From: Alphaproteobacteria bacterium 65-37
GTDB taxonomy: Bacteria; Pseudomonadota; Alphaproteobacteria; Reyranellales; Reyranellaceae
DNA length: 50,411 nucleotides
Assembly (NCBI GenBank): GCA_001897995.1
Contig: MKRV01000012.1
Coordinates: forward strand, 1-50,411
Reading direction: 5' to 3'
Positions 34,507 through 43,354 of this stretch are shown here, piece by piece; positions within the stretch are counted from its first letter, which is position 1; every line of letters begins with the position of its first letter. The position numbers and the translations under genes were made by a program. Under the pieces are notes generated by a model. That model saw only the letters and a program-made list of their open reading frames with translations, was not told the DNA's origin and searched no databases.

Positions 34507-34905
34507 TTATGGATATTTGAGTCGGGAGGTTGTGGTGCCGAGGCTCTTGCCGGCGGCGTCGCGTGCCGTGATGCTCCATTCATAGACATGAGAGCCGGGT
34601 CGGCAGGGTCCGATAAAATTGAAAGTGCCCGACGGCACATCCGCCGCGCCCTGATAGCTGGCACTGCCGCCGCCATGAAGCGAGCGCGGCGCATCGACGT
34701 CTTTCATGTTGAACTCGAGCAGCTCCGTTCCGCGCGGAGCATTGATGACGGCGAAGCGTGGCGAAGGACCTTGCAGCGGTCGGCCATTGCACTTCGAGAT
34801 GCCATCCCAGGTCGGTGTCACGGTGAATCCCGTGTCTTGGGCTTGGGCGCTGAACACCAAGCCGGTGCTGGCCAGAACCAGGGCCAGGAATCGTCCTGTC
34901 GTCAT
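34507..34905 (-). CDS. secreted PEBP-like (YbhB/YbcL) protein
   Basis: 132 residues: a signal peptide (MTTGRFLALVLASTGLVFSAQA), then VTPTWDGISKCNG, FNMKDVDAPRSLHGGG (compare the PEBP motif D-P-D-A-P) and FIGPCRPGSHVYEWSITARDA (PEBP G-P-C-P-P-G-x-H-x-Y). It is shorter than normal YbhB (about 160-180) and lacks part of the central strands, so it is a reduced member. Ligand and role are unknown. It is convergent with the lipoprotein gene. Confidence 0.68.
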   Translation of the reverse strand: MTTGRFLALVLASTGLVFSAQAQDTGFTVTPTWDGISKCNGRPLQGPSPRFAVINAPRGTELLEFNMKDVDAPRSLHGGGSASYQGAADVPSGTFNFIGPCRPGSHVYEWSITARDAAGKSLGTTTSRLKYP

Positions 34906-35120
34906 GGGCGCGGGATCTCCAACATTGAGTTTCCACACGAGCCGTTCGTCGAAGCGACGGGTGCAACAGGCTAGCACGAGATCAGCGACGGCAAGCACTA
35001 TGTTGGCGTCATTTTCCCGTGCGGTCTCGCCCGGGCGCTGTTCATCAAAGTTTCACGCAGTGCGGTCGTTGCGCTGCACAATTCTCTGTCGCTGGAAACC
35101 GACCGCCGATTTTCTGCAGC

Positions 35121-36089
35121 TCAGTTGCGGTTTACCGACACCAGCGGCAGGTTGAAGCTGGCGCTCTCGCCCTGGATATCGGCCGGCAGCGGCGAATAGG
35201 GCGAACCGGCGCGCACGCCGGCCAGCACGCCGCGGTCGAACTCGGGCACGCCACTCGACCGGATGATCTCGACGGCGAGCAGGTGTCCGTTCCGGGCGAT
35301 CGTGATGCGCACCACGGTGGTGCCGCGGGTCGCATTGGTGTTCGCCTGATAGCGATAGCCCTGCAGCTTCATCGCGACCTGCCACAGGTAGTTGTCGGCG
35401 GCTCGCGCGCGATTGAAGGCGTCGGCGGGATTGACGAAATGTGAGGTCGTCGGCGCGTCTTGCGCATTGGGCACGGCCGGGGCGCGGCGCTGCGCGCCCG
35501 GCGGCAAGGGCGAGGGACGCACGTCCGGCCGTTGCGCTCCCGGTGGCGGCCGGGGCGGCGGCGGGGGCGGCGGAGGCGTCGCCAGGGCGTGCTGCTCGGG
35601 CGGCTTCGCCGGCGACGGCGCGGGCGTTGGGGATGGCGTCGGGGAGGGAGCCGGCGTGGGCGTTGGCGGGGCCGGCTCGGCCACCTTTGGCTGCAGGTCA
35701 GGCTGCAGTGGCGGCAGATCGTCCGGTGAAGGCGGCTGCGGTGCGGAGGCTTCCTTGCCGGGCGGCGCCTGTGGCGGCACCTGCGTTGCCTTGTCGGCGG
35801 TGACGGCCGCCGGCGGCTTCAGGCCAAAGTCGGTAGGTGGAGGCGGAGGGGGCGGCGGTTTCGCCTGTTGTTGCGGCGGCGGAGGTGGCGGCTCGGGCGG
35901 CTTGGGTTGCTCCTTGGGCTGCTCGAAGGAAACCTCGATCACGTCTTCGACTGGAGCGGGCTTGGGCTGATTTTCGGCGAGCCACCACAGCGCGAGCACG
36001 ATGACGAGGTGCAGCAGCACGGCCAGCGCCAGCGCGAGCGGCGACATGCGCTCGGAGCGAAAGGAGGAGGCACTGGCGGCGTGGGCCAC
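35121..36089 (-). CDS. TonB-type energy-transducing protein with long Pro-rich spacer
   Basis: 322 residues. There is one N-terminal membrane anchor (about 18-37, ALALAVLLHLVIVLALWWL), a Pro/Ala/Lys-rich spacer of roughly 170 residues, and a C-terminal TonB-like domain (about 235-320, YRYQANTNATRGTTVVRITIARNGHLLAVEIIRSSG). It should span the periplasm and link the proton-motive force to outer-membrane transporters. GTG 36089 is used; ATG 36047 (MSPLALAL) would drop 14 residues. No exbB/exbD genes or TonB-dependent receptor are in the window. Confidence 0.82.
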   Translation of the reverse strand: MAHAASASSFRSERMSPLALALAVLLHLVIVLALWWLAENQPKPAPVEDVIEVSFEQPKEQPKPPEPPPPPPQQQAKPPPPPPPPTDFGLKPPAAVTADKATQVPPQAPPGKEASAPQPPSPDDLPPLQPDLQPKVAEPAPPTPTPAPSPTPSPTPAPSPAKPPEQHALATPPPPPPPPRPPPGAQRPDVRPSPLPPGAQRRAPAVPNAQDAPTTSHFVNPADAFNRARAADNYLWQVAMKLQGYRYQANTNATRGTTVVRITIARNGHLLAVEIIRSSGVPEFDRGVLAGVRAGSPYSPLPADIQGESASFNLPLVSVNRN

Positions 36090-36138
36090 AGGGTGATCCG
36101 AGGGGGGGGTGATTCGAAGGGGTGATCCGATGCGAGGG

Positions 36139-36948
36139 TCAGCGGCCCGCGGCGGCTGGCTTCGCGGCCACCGGGTCGAGGCCGGTCTGGCGTACGATCT
36201 CGGCCACCGCCGGCGAGGCGAGGAAGCGCGCCAGATGCAAGGCGGCGTCCTTCTGCTCGGCGCCGTCGACCAGGCCGGCGGAGAAGAAGATGGTCTGCTG
36301 AACCTCGGCGGGCAGGGTGCCGACCATGTCGAGCTCCTTGAAGTAGATCAGCTCGCTCACCTGCTGGAAGCCCAATTCGGCATCGCCACGTGCCACCACT
36401 GCACCGACACGTTCACTCATGATCTTCTTGCCGGTGACCTTGAGCTGATCGGCAACGCCCAGCTTGGGGAACAGATCTTCGGAGAGATAGGTGCCGCTGG
36501 CGCTCGCCGAGTAGGCGACCGACTTGGCATTGAGCAAGGTCTGCTTCAAGGCCTCGACCGTGCTGATGTCGGGCTTCGGCGTGCCCTTGCGCACCGCCGC
36601 GCCGATCTGCGAGCGCGCGAGATCGATGCGGCTGCCGGCGGTGACCTTGCCCGTCTTCACCAGCGCTTCCAAGCCGCCTTCCGACAGGATCACCAGGTCG
36701 AACTTCTCGCCGCGCGCGAAACGGCTCGGGATCGAATCGGGGGCGTTGCCGATCGAGGCGCCGAAGGCGCTGATCACCTTGTGCCCCGAGGCCTGCTCGT
36801 AGATCGGGATCAGGATCTTGTAGGCTTCGGTAAAGGCGCCGGACGTTACGACCCGGATGTCGGCCGCCGCGGCGGCGAGCGGTGGGAGCGACAGCAGTCC
36901 TGCTGTCGCGAGAGCAATGGCTCCGAGAAAGAAGCGACGAGACGTCAT
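36139..36948 (-). CDS. ModA-like extracellular solute-binding protein
   Basis: 269 residues with a signal peptide (MTSRRFFLGAIALATAGLLSLPPLAAAA; twin-Arg is absent but Arg-Arg-Phe-Phe-Leu-Gly is Tat-like). IRVVTSGAFTEAYKILIPIYEQASGHKV, FDLVILSEGGLEALVKTG and SASGTYLSEDLFPKLGV match the type 2 periplasmic-binding fold of ModA-like proteins. It may bind molybdate or another oxyanion or organic acid. No modB/modC is adjacent, so it is an orphan beside TonB and a Na+/H+ antiporter. Confidence 0.82.
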   Translation of the reverse strand: MTSRRFFLGAIALATAGLLSLPPLAAAAADIRVVTSGAFTEAYKILIPIYEQASGHKVISAFGASIGNAPDSIPSRFARGEKFDLVILSEGGLEALVKTGKVTAGSRIDLARSQIGAAVRKGTPKPDISTVEALKQTLLNAKSVAYSASASGTYLSEDLFPKLGVADQLKVTGKKIMSERVGAVVARGDAELGFQQVSELIYFKELDMVGTLPAEVQQTIFFSAGLVDGAEQKDAALHLARFLASPAVAEIVRQTGLDPVAAKPAAAGR

Positions 36949-37026
36949 GCTGCCCTCATCTGGGGATGCATTGCCCTCGGGCAAGCCGGCGGGGGGCGCT
37001 GCAGGGCCGATCCTGTGGGGCCAACT

Positions 37027-38484
37027 CTACGGGGCCGGCCCACGGAAGAAAACGAACGTAAGCACCGCGAACAACGGCAAAAGAATGGCAGAAGACCAGG
37101 CCATGTAGCCGAAGAAGCTCGGCATCCGGATTCCGGCCTCCTCGACCACGGCCTTGACCATGAAGTTCGGTGCATTGCCGATGTAGCTGTTGGCGCCCAT
37201 GAACACCGCACCGCACGAAATGGCGGCGAGCGTGCTGGCCAATGCGCCCATCAGGACCTGCGGATCGCCGCCGGCGAGATTGAAGAAGACCAGGTAGGTC
37301 GGGGCATTGTCGAGAAAGCTCGAGAGGATGCCCGACAGCCAGAAATACCAGACGTCGAGTGGTTGGCCGTCGGGGCCCGTCACCAGGGCGATCAGCGGGG
37401 CGGCAGCGCCGTCAGGCCCGGCTCGCAGGATGGCCAATGCCGGCGCGATCGTGACGAAGATGCCAGCGAAGAGCTTGGCGACTTCTGCCATTGGCCCCCA
37501 CGTGAAGGTATTGTCGGTGCGCACCTTGCGCGGGGTCAGCTTGAGCGACGCCACGATCACGCCAACCAGGGCGAGGTCGCGCAGCACGTGCTGCAGTTCC
37601 AGGGGAACGTGGAAGACGGTGAACGATACGCCTGGGTTCCAGGTGCCGCTTGCCAGGACGATGCCGACGACGACCATCAGCAGGATGATGTTGGCGCCGC
37701 CTTCGAGGCGGATCGGCGATTCGGGAGTCGGATCGCGCCGGCGGTGACCTTCCTTGCGGTACCAGTAGCTGTCGAGAGCGTAGAACAGCGCGAGCAGGAC
37801 GATGACGCAGAACAGCATCTCGCTGAACAGATGCTCGGTCGTCCAGAAGAAGCTCACACCTTTCAGGAAGCCCAGGAACAGAGGTGGATCGCCGAGTGGC
37901 GTCAGGGCACCGCCGATGTTCGACACCAGAAAGATGAAGAACACGAAGACATGGATCTTGTGTCGCCGGTCGTCGTTGGCGCGGATGACCGGCCGGATCA
38001 GCAGCATCGACGCGCCGGTGGTACCCATCCAGCCGGCCAGCACGGTGCCGACCGCGAGCAGGGCCGTGTTCATCGACGGCGAACCGTAGAAGTTGCCGCG
38101 GATATGGATGCCGCCCGTGACGACGAACAAGGCAGCAAGCAGCACGATGAAGGGGATGTAGTCCAGCAGTGCTAAGTGGGCGATCTCGTAGACCGTGCTC
38201 GGCAGGCCGTGGAGCACGGCGAAGGGCACGATCACCAGGGCAGCCCAAGCCGCCGAGACCTTGCCGAAGTGGTGATGCCAGAAGCGCGGTGCGGCAAGCG
38301 GCAGGATCGCAATCGACAGCAGGATGCCGATGAAAGGGAGCACCCAGGCGAGGCCGAGATGACGCCCGTCGATTGCCGGTGCCTCCGGGCCGGCGGCAAG
38401 AACGGGCATTGCCCCGCCGAGGGCGAGCACGAGCGCGAAGACGAGCACAGGGGTGGCAGCGAGCGCTGCGAACTGTCGGGACAT
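37027..38484 (-). CDS. NhaD-like sodium/proton antiporter (ion transporter superfamily)
   Basis: 485 residues with about 12-13 membrane segments. SNIGGALTPLGDPPLFLGFLKG and FLDNAPTYLVFFNLAG, with ANSYIGNAPNFMVKA, are the paired re-entrant motifs of the IT superfamily, in the NhaD/unknown-specificity branch often annotated as sodium:proton antiporter. The start MSRQFAALA was chosen because the longer frame reads into the SDR gene. It lies 8 bp after the SDR on the same strand, but a link is not obvious. Citrate transport is the alternative. Confidence 0.83.
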   Translation of the reverse strand: MSRQFAALAATPVLVFALVLALGGAMPVLAAGPEAPAIDGRHLGLAWVLPFIGILLSIAILPLAAPRFWHHHFGKVSAAWAALVIVPFAVLHGLPSTVYEIAHLALLDYIPFIVLLAALFVVTGGIHIRGNFYGSPSMNTALLAVGTVLAGWMGTTGASMLLIRPVIRANDDRRHKIHVFVFFIFLVSNIGGALTPLGDPPLFLGFLKGVSFFWTTEHLFSEMLFCVIVLLALFYALDSYWYRKEGHRRRDPTPESPIRLEGGANIILLMVVVGIVLASGTWNPGVSFTVFHVPLELQHVLRDLALVGVIVASLKLTPRKVRTDNTFTWGPMAEVAKLFAGIFVTIAPALAILRAGPDGAAAPLIALVTGPDGQPLDVWYFWLSGILSSFLDNAPTYLVFFNLAGGDPQVLMGALASTLAAISCGAVFMGANSYIGNAPNFMVKAVVEEAGIRMPSFFGYMAWSSAILLPLFAVLTFVFFRGPAP

Positions 38485-38492
38485 GATCGAGG

Positions 38493-39257
38493 TCACACGA
38501 TGTAAGTCGCCGACACCCCGCCATCGACGGCGAGCGTATGGCCGTTGACGAAGGCGGCCGCCGGCGAAGCCAGGAACACGGCCGCGCCTGCGATCTCCCA
38601 GGGCTCGGCCCACCGCTTGGCCGGGCAACGAGCCCGCATGCGCTCGCCGGCCGAGGAAGCGATCAGCCGGGCGTTGGTTTCTGTCGCGAAGAACCCGGGG
38701 GAGAGGGCGTTCGCCGTGATGCCCTTGGCGCCGTATTCGGCGGCGAGGGCGCGGGCCAGTGCGGCAAGGCCCGCTTTGGCCGCGATATAGGAGGAGGCGC
38801 CGGGGGCGGCGAGGTCGGCCGCCACCGAGGTGACGAGGATCAGCCGGCCCCAGCCGCGGTCGACCATGCCGGGCAGCAGCCGATGGATCAGCGCCTGGCC
38901 CGCCGACAGGTCGGTATCGACCAGCCGGGCGAAATCGGCCGGCTCGATCTCGGCGAAGGGGCGGCGGTCCCGCTCGCCGACATTGTGGACGAGGACGTCG
39001 ATGTGCCCGGCGGTCGCCAATTCGGCGGCCATGGCCGCCCGATCGGCCATTTCGAAGACCAGCGCCTCGGCCTCGTGACCGGCGGCGCGCAGTTCGGCGA
39101 GCCGCGGCGTGAGCTGGGCGTGCGATCGGCCATGCAGCAGCAGGCGGGCGCCGGCTTCGGCAAGGCCCTTGGCCATCTCCCAGCCGAGGCCGCGGGCCGA
39201 GCCGGTCACCAGGGCGGTGCGGCCATCGAGACGGAACTTGTCAGGAAAAAGGGACAT
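38493..39257 (-). CDS. short-chain dehydrogenase/reductase
   Basis: 254 residues, classical SDR. TGSARGLGWEMA is the NAD(P) loop (T-G-x3-G-x-G), and SSYIAAKAGLAALARALA has Tyr-x3-Lys. The usual NNAG is HNVGERDRRP here, as in gluconate-5-dehydrogenase-like members. ALSPGFFATETN and FVNGHTLAVDGGVS complete the fold. The substrate is unknown; a sugar acid or polyol is plausible. It is divergent from the phosphodiesterase gene. Confidence 0.87.
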   Translation of the reverse strand: MSLFPDKFRLDGRTALVTGSARGLGWEMAKGLAEAGARLLLHGRSHAQLTPRLAELRAAGHEAEALVFEMADRAAMAAELATAGHIDVLVHNVGERDRRPFAEIEPADFARLVDTDLSAGQALIHRLLPGMVDRGWGRLILVTSVAADLAAPGASSYIAAKAGLAALARALAAEYGAKGITANALSPGFFATETNARLIASSAGERMRARCPAKRWAEPWEIAGAAVFLASPAAAFVNGHTLAVDGGVSATYIV

Positions 39258-39318
39258 GGAACGCGACAGGCCGGGTTGGTTGGTCTATTCGACGGCCGAG
39301 TTAGCTTTGGATGGGGCC

Positions 39319-40011
39319 ATGCTGCAACTGCCTAAAGTCGTCGGTCATCGGGGCGCCATGGCCTATGCGCCGGAGAATACGTTGGACTCGTTCCGCGAAG
39401 CCCACCGGCGCGGCGCGACCTGGGTGGAGATCGACGTCAAGCTGACCTCCGACGGCGTGCCGATCGTCATGCACGACGATTCACTGAAGCGGACCACCGG
39501 CGTCGACCGGCTGGCGGCCGAGACGCCGGCGGCCGAACTGCCGGCCTCGGTGCCGACCTTCGAGCAGGCGATCGCCTGCTTCGGCGAGCTGGGGCTGGGG
39601 TGCAACATCGAGATCAAGCCCTGCCCGGGCCGTGAGGCCGAGACCGCCCGGGTGGCCGTGGCGACCCTGCGCCGGCTCTGGCCGTCCCGCCTGCCGGCGC
39701 CACTGCTGTCGAGCTTCAAGGACGCCTCCCTGGCGGCGGCGCGCGAGGCCGCGCCCGAATTTGCGCGGGCGCTGCTGATCGACGAGCTGAAGGACGACTG
39801 GCGGGACCGCGCCAAGGCCCTGGAGGCGGTCGGCATCAATACCAGCGGCAAGCGGCTGACCGCGCCCCGCGCCGTCGAGATCAAGAAGGCGGGCTACCTC
39901 CTCAGCACCTACACGATCAATGACCCCGAGGTCGCGCGCGTACTGGTCGCCATGGGGACGGATTGCGTCATCAGCGATGCCCCGGACGTCATTCTGAAGG
40001 CCCTGGCCTGA
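39319..40011 (+). CDS. ugpQ: glycerophosphodiester phosphodiesterase
   Basis: 230 residues, GDPD TIM barrel: GHRGAMAYAPENT (His10, Arg11, Glu19), WVEIDVKLTSDGVPIVMHDDSLKRTTG (metal Glu/Asp and catalytic His), NIEIKPCPG. It lacks a signal peptide with this start, so it is the cytoplasmic UgpQ type that splits deacylated phospholipids to glycerol-3-phosphate and an alcohol. ATG 39319 follows GGATGGGG; an ATG at 39256 is possible but adds an unrelated N-terminus. It lies directly before a Pho box and ugpBAEC, which fits the assignment. Confidence 0.87.
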   Translation: MLQLPKVVGHRGAMAYAPENTLDSFREAHRRGATWVEIDVKLTSDGVPIVMHDDSLKRTTGVDRLAAETPAAELPASVPTFEQAIACFGELGLGCNIEIKPCPGREAETARVAVATLRRLWPSRLPAPLLSSFKDASLAAAREAAPEFARALLIDELKDDWRDRAKALEAVGINTSGKRLTAPRAVEIKKAGYLLSTYTINDPEVARVLVAMGTDCVISDAPDVILKALA

Positions 40012-40075
40012 GCAAAGCGGCCTGAGAGCATTCTTCTTCGATTGGGGGTTGCGTTCGCCCTGCAGTCTTGGTGGA

Positions 40076-40093
40076 CTGTCATCAGACTGAAAT
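40076..40093 (+). promoter_or_regulatory. Pho box upstream of ugpB
   Basis: CTGTCAT (40076-40082), 4-bp spacer, CTGAAAT (40087-40093): direct repeats with an 11-bp period matching the PhoB box. It is 72 bp before the ugpB start, which predicts induction under phosphate limitation. Confidence 0.75.
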
Positions 40094-40164
40094 AAAACAG
40101 ACACATCGCAGTCTTGTGGTCCGTCGATACATCGACGGGGCTTCATTGGGAGGTTTTTCGAGTC

Positions 40165-41481
40165 ATGACACGGATTCTTTTCTCTTCCGTCGCTGCGGCG
40201 GCGGTACTGGCGAGCGCGTCCGTCGCGTCCGCCCAGACCGAGATCCAGTGGTGGCACGCCATGGGCGGCAACCTGGGTGATGCGGTCAATGCACTTGCCG
40301 AGGGCTTCAACAAGTCCCAGAGCGAGTACAAGGTGAACCCGGTCTACAAGGGCTCCTACACGGAGACCCTGACGGCCGCGATCGCCGCCTTCCGCGCCAA
40401 GCAGGCGCCGCATATCGTGCAGGTCTTCGAGGTCGGCACCGCCAACATGATGGCGGCCAAAGGCGCGGTCTATCCGGTCTATCAGTTGATGGCCGATGCC
40501 AAGGAGCCGTTCGATCCCAAGGCCTATATCGGCCCGGTCTACGGCTACTACTCGACGACCGACGGCAAGCTGCTGTCGATGCCGTTCAACTCCTCGACGC
40601 CGGTGCTCTACTGGAACAAGGAGCTGCTGCAGAAGGCCGGCCTCGATCCCGACAAGCCGCCGAAGACCTGGCCGGAGCTCGGCGAGATGGCCAAGAAGGC
40701 GGTCGCCGCCGGCGCCAAGTGCGGATTCACGCCGCAGTGGCAGACCTGGACGATGATCGAGAATTACGGCGCCTATCACAACCTGCCGTACGCGACCAAG
40801 GCCAACGGCTTCGGCGGCATCGATATCGAGCTGAAGTTCAACGACCCGGCCCGCATCAAGTTCATCCAGATGCTGTCGGACTGGAGCAAGGACAAGACGT
40901 TCGTCTATGGCGGCCGCGAGGGCAAGTCGACGGCGCTTTTCAATGCGGGCGACTGCGTGTTCCATATCGCCTCGTCTGCTACTGCTTCAGCGATCGACAA
41001 GGCGCTGGGCGCCGGCAAGTACGGTATCGCCATGATGCCCTATTCGCCCGACGTCATTGCCAAACCGCAGAACTCGATCATCGGTGGCGCTACCTTGTGG
41101 GTGCTGCAGGGCAAGCCGGCGGCCGAGTACAAGGGCGTCGCCAAGTTCCTGACCTACCTCGCCAGTACGCCGGTGCAGGCCAAGTGGCACCAGGAGACGG
41201 GCTACGTACCGGTCACGCTGGCCGCCGCGGAAGTCACCGAGAAGGACGGCTTCTACAAGAAGTTCCCGGGCCGCGAGATCGCGGTTCAGGAGCTGACCCT
41301 CAACCCGCCGACCGAGAACTCCAAGGGCCTGCGCATCGGCAACTTCGTGCAGATCCGCGACATCGTCGACAGCGAGCTCGAAGCGGTGTGGTCGGGCAAG
41401 AAGGACGCCAAGGCCGCGCTCGACGAAGCCGTGAAGCTCGGCAACGAGCAGCTCAAGCGCTTCGAAGCGGCGAACAAGTAA
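40165..41481 (+). CDS. ugpB: glycerol-3-phosphate ABC transporter, binding protein
   Basis: 438 residues. A signal peptide (MTRILFSSVAAAAVLASASVASA) precedes TEIQWWHAMGGNLGDAVNALAEGFNKSQ and VYKGSYTETLTAAIAAFRA, which are near-diagnostic of UgpB. It captures glycerol-3-phosphate or glycerophosphodiesters in the periplasm. GGGAGG precedes the ATG at 40165. It follows the Pho box and heads ugpBAEC. A hairpin repeat separates it from ugpA, probably giving excess binding protein over membrane components. Confidence 0.94.
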   Translation: MTRILFSSVAAAAVLASASVASAQTEIQWWHAMGGNLGDAVNALAEGFNKSQSEYKVNPVYKGSYTETLTAAIAAFRAKQAPHIVQVFEVGTANMMAAKGAVYPVYQLMADAKEPFDPKAYIGPVYGYYSTTDGKLLSMPFNSSTPVLYWNKELLQKAGLDPDKPPKTWPELGEMAKKAVAAGAKCGFTPQWQTWTMIENYGAYHNLPYATKANGFGGIDIELKFNDPARIKFIQMLSDWSKDKTFVYGGREGKSTALFNAGDCVFHIASSATASAIDKALGAGKYGIAMMPYSPDVIAKPQNSIIGGATLWVLQGKPAAEYKGVAKFLTYLASTPVQAKWHQETGYVPVTLAAAEVTEKDGFYKKFPGREIAVQELTLNPPTENSKGLRIGNFVQIRDIVDSELEAVWSGKKDAKAALDEAVKLGNEQLKRFEAANK

Positions 41482-41503
41482 GGCGTCTTTTCTCCCTCAT
41501 GTC

Positions 41504-41592
41504 CCTCTCCCCCGCTAGGGGGAGAGGCAAGGTGAGGGGGAAGCGACGTGCGTAACCCCCTCACCCATCCTCTCCCCCTAGCGGGGGAGAGG
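41504..41592. repeat. multi-hairpin repeat, copy 2, inside the ugp operon
   Basis: Three adjacent stems. 41504-41513 pairs with 41518-41527 (10 bp, loop GCTA). GGTGAGGGGG (41531-41540) pairs with CCCCCTCACC (41556-41565) around a 15-nt loop. 41569-41578 pairs with 41583-41592 (10 bp, loop TAGC). The third stem is the exact reverse complement of the first, so the whole 89-bp block is one inverted repeat. Its right end supplies the GGAGAGGAG ribosome site of ugpA. Confidence 0.88.
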
Positions 41593-41600
41593 AGATCTGA

Positions 41601-42503
41601 ATGGGAAACGCCACCGCACCCATGGAAAAAAAGGTCACCTTCAACGAGCGCTGGCTGCCCTACCTTCTGGTGGCGCCGCAGATCGTCATCACCCTGGTGT
41701 TCTTCTTCTGGCCGTCAGGCCAGGCGATCTACCAGTCGGTGCTGCTCGAGGATGCCTTTGGTGGCAACACCAAGTTCGTCTTCCTCGATAATTTCATCCA
41801 TCTCTTCCAGGACCCGGGCTACTACGCCTCGGCACGGCTGACGCTGGTCTTCAGTGCGCTGGTCGCCACCCTCGGGCTCGGCCTTTCGCTCCTGCTGGCG
41901 GTGATGGCCGACCGCGTGATCCGCGGCGCCACCGCCTACAAGACCTTCCTGGTCTGGCCTTACGCCGTGGCGCCCGCCGTGGCCGGCGTGCTCTGGGGAT
42001 TCCTGTTCAACCCGTCGGTCGGCATCGTCGCCTGGCTGCTCCAGGGCATCGGCATCGAATTCAACTATGTGAGCAACGGCAACCAGGCGCTGCTGCTGGT
42101 GGTGATCGCCGCCGTCTGGAACCAGATCAGCTACAACTTCCTGTTCTTCCTGGCTGGCCTGCAGTCGATCCCCAAGTCGCTGATCGAGGCGGCCGCCATC
42201 GACGGCGCGGGCCCCGGCCGGCGCTTCTGGGACATCATCTTCCCGTTGCTCTCGCCGACCGGCTTCTTCCTGTTGGCCGTGAACATCATTTACGCCTTCT
42301 TCGGCACGTTCGGCATCGTCGACGCGCTGACCAAGGGTGGGCCGGCCAAGGCGACCGAAATTCTGGTGTTCAAGGTCTACAACGATGGTTTCCGCGGCCA
42401 GGATCTCGGCGGCTCCTCGGCTCAGTCGGTGATCCTGATGGCTGTGGTCATCCTGCTGACTTTCGTGCAGTTCCGCTTCATCGAGCGCCGGGTGCACTAC
42501 TGA
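41601..42503 (+). CDS. ugpA: glycerol-3-phosphate ABC transporter, permease
   Basis: 300 residues with six membrane helices; [24 protein letters not shown] is the EAA loop that contacts the ATPase. [21 protein letters not shown] is typical of UgpA/MalF-like permeases. The ribosome site lies in the preceding hairpin repeat. ATG 41601 is used; ATG 41622 (MEKK) is in frame. The stop overlaps ugpE (TGATG). Confidence 0.93.
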   Translation: MGNATAPMEKKVTFNERWLPYLLVAPQIVITLVFFFWPSGQAIYQSVLLEDAFGGNTKFVFLDNFIHLFQDPGYYASARLTLVFSALVATLGLGLSLLLAVMADRVIRGATAYKTFLVWPYAVAPAVAGVLWGFLFNPSVGIVAWLLQGIGIEFNYVSNGNQALLLVVIAAVWNQISYNFLFFLAGLQSIPKSLIEAAAIDGAGPGRRFWDIIFPLLSPTGFFLLAVNIIYAFFGTFGIVDALTKGGPAKATEILVFKVYNDGFRGQDLGGSSAQSVILMAVVILLTFVQFRFIERRVHY

Positions 42504-43351
42504 TGGTCGAGAACCGCCCCTTCCTCACTGCGTTCAGCCACTTCGTCGTCCTGCTGGGCGTGATCATCATCGCCTTCCCGGTCTGGATGACCTTCGTCGC
42601 TTCGACACACGACCAGCAGACCATGCTGCAATCGCCGATCCCGATTCTGCCGGGCGGCCAGCTGATCGAGAACTATGCGCGCGTCATCACCGAGGGTTAC
42701 GGCAAGGTCGGCGGCGTGCCGGTCTGGCAGACGCTCACCAACAGCCTGATCATGGCGCTCGGTGTGGCAATCGGGAAGATCGCAATCTCCATCATCGCGG
42801 CCTTCGCCATCGTCTACTTCCGCTTCCCGCTGCGCATGACCTTCTTCTGGGCGATCTTCGTAACGCTGATGCTGCCCGTCGAGGTGCGCATCGTGCCGAC
42901 CTACGGCGTCGTTGCCAATCTCGGCATGCTCGACTCGTATTCGGGCCTCATCATCCCGCTGATCGCCTCGGCGACGGCGACCTTCCTGTTCCGGCAGTTC
43001 TTCCTCAGCGTCCCCGACGAGCTCACAGAGGCGGCCCGTGTCGATGGCGCTTCGCCGATGCGCTTCTTCTGGGACATCCTGCTGCCGATGAGCCGGACTT
43101 CGATCGCCGCTCTGTTCGTGATCCAGTTCATCTACGGCTGGAACCAGTATCTCTGGCCTCTGCTGATCACCACCAAGGAAAGCTTCTACACTGTCGTCAT
43201 GACGGTCTCGCGCCAGGCCAACGTGGTCGATTCGGTGCCGAGCTGGAACCTGCTGATGGCCATGGCGATGCTCGCCATGATACCGCCGGTGCTGGTCGTG
43301 GTGTTCATGCAGCGCCAGTTCGTGCGCGGCCTCGTCGAGACGGAGAAGTAA
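42503..43351 (+). CDS. ugpE: glycerol-3-phosphate ABC transporter, permease
   Basis: 282 residues with six membrane helices; EAARVDGASPMRFFWDILLPMSR is the EAA loop, and FIYGWNQYLWPLLITTKESF is the UgpE/MalG-type C-terminal segment. The ATG shares bases with the ugpA stop (42501-42505). It forms the heterodimeric membrane channel with UgpA. Confidence 0.93.
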   Translation: MVENRPFLTAFSHFVVLLGVIIIAFPVWMTFVASTHDQQTMLQSPIPILPGGQLIENYARVITEGYGKVGGVPVWQTLTNSLIMALGVAIGKIAISIIAAFAIVYFRFPLRMTFFWAIFVTLMLPVEVRIVPTYGVVANLGMLDSYSGLIIPLIASATATFLFRQFFLSVPDELTEAARVDGASPMRFFWDILLPMSRTSIAALFVIQFIYGWNQYLWPLLITTKESFYTVVMTVSRQANVVDSVPSWNLLMAMAMLAMIPPVLVVVFMQRQFVRGLVETEK

Positions 43352-43354
43352 GGC

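Noticed and set aside
36109..38175. 688-codon plus-strand frame across the ModA-like and antiporter genes
   Set aside because: Low-complexity composition typical of antisense GC-rich coding; both minus-strand genes under it have signal peptides, membrane helices and family motifs.
40062..40120. Two copies of GCAGTCTTG around the Pho box
   Set aside because: Short and spaced without a clear period; the CTGTCAT/CTGAAAT direct repeat explains the region better.
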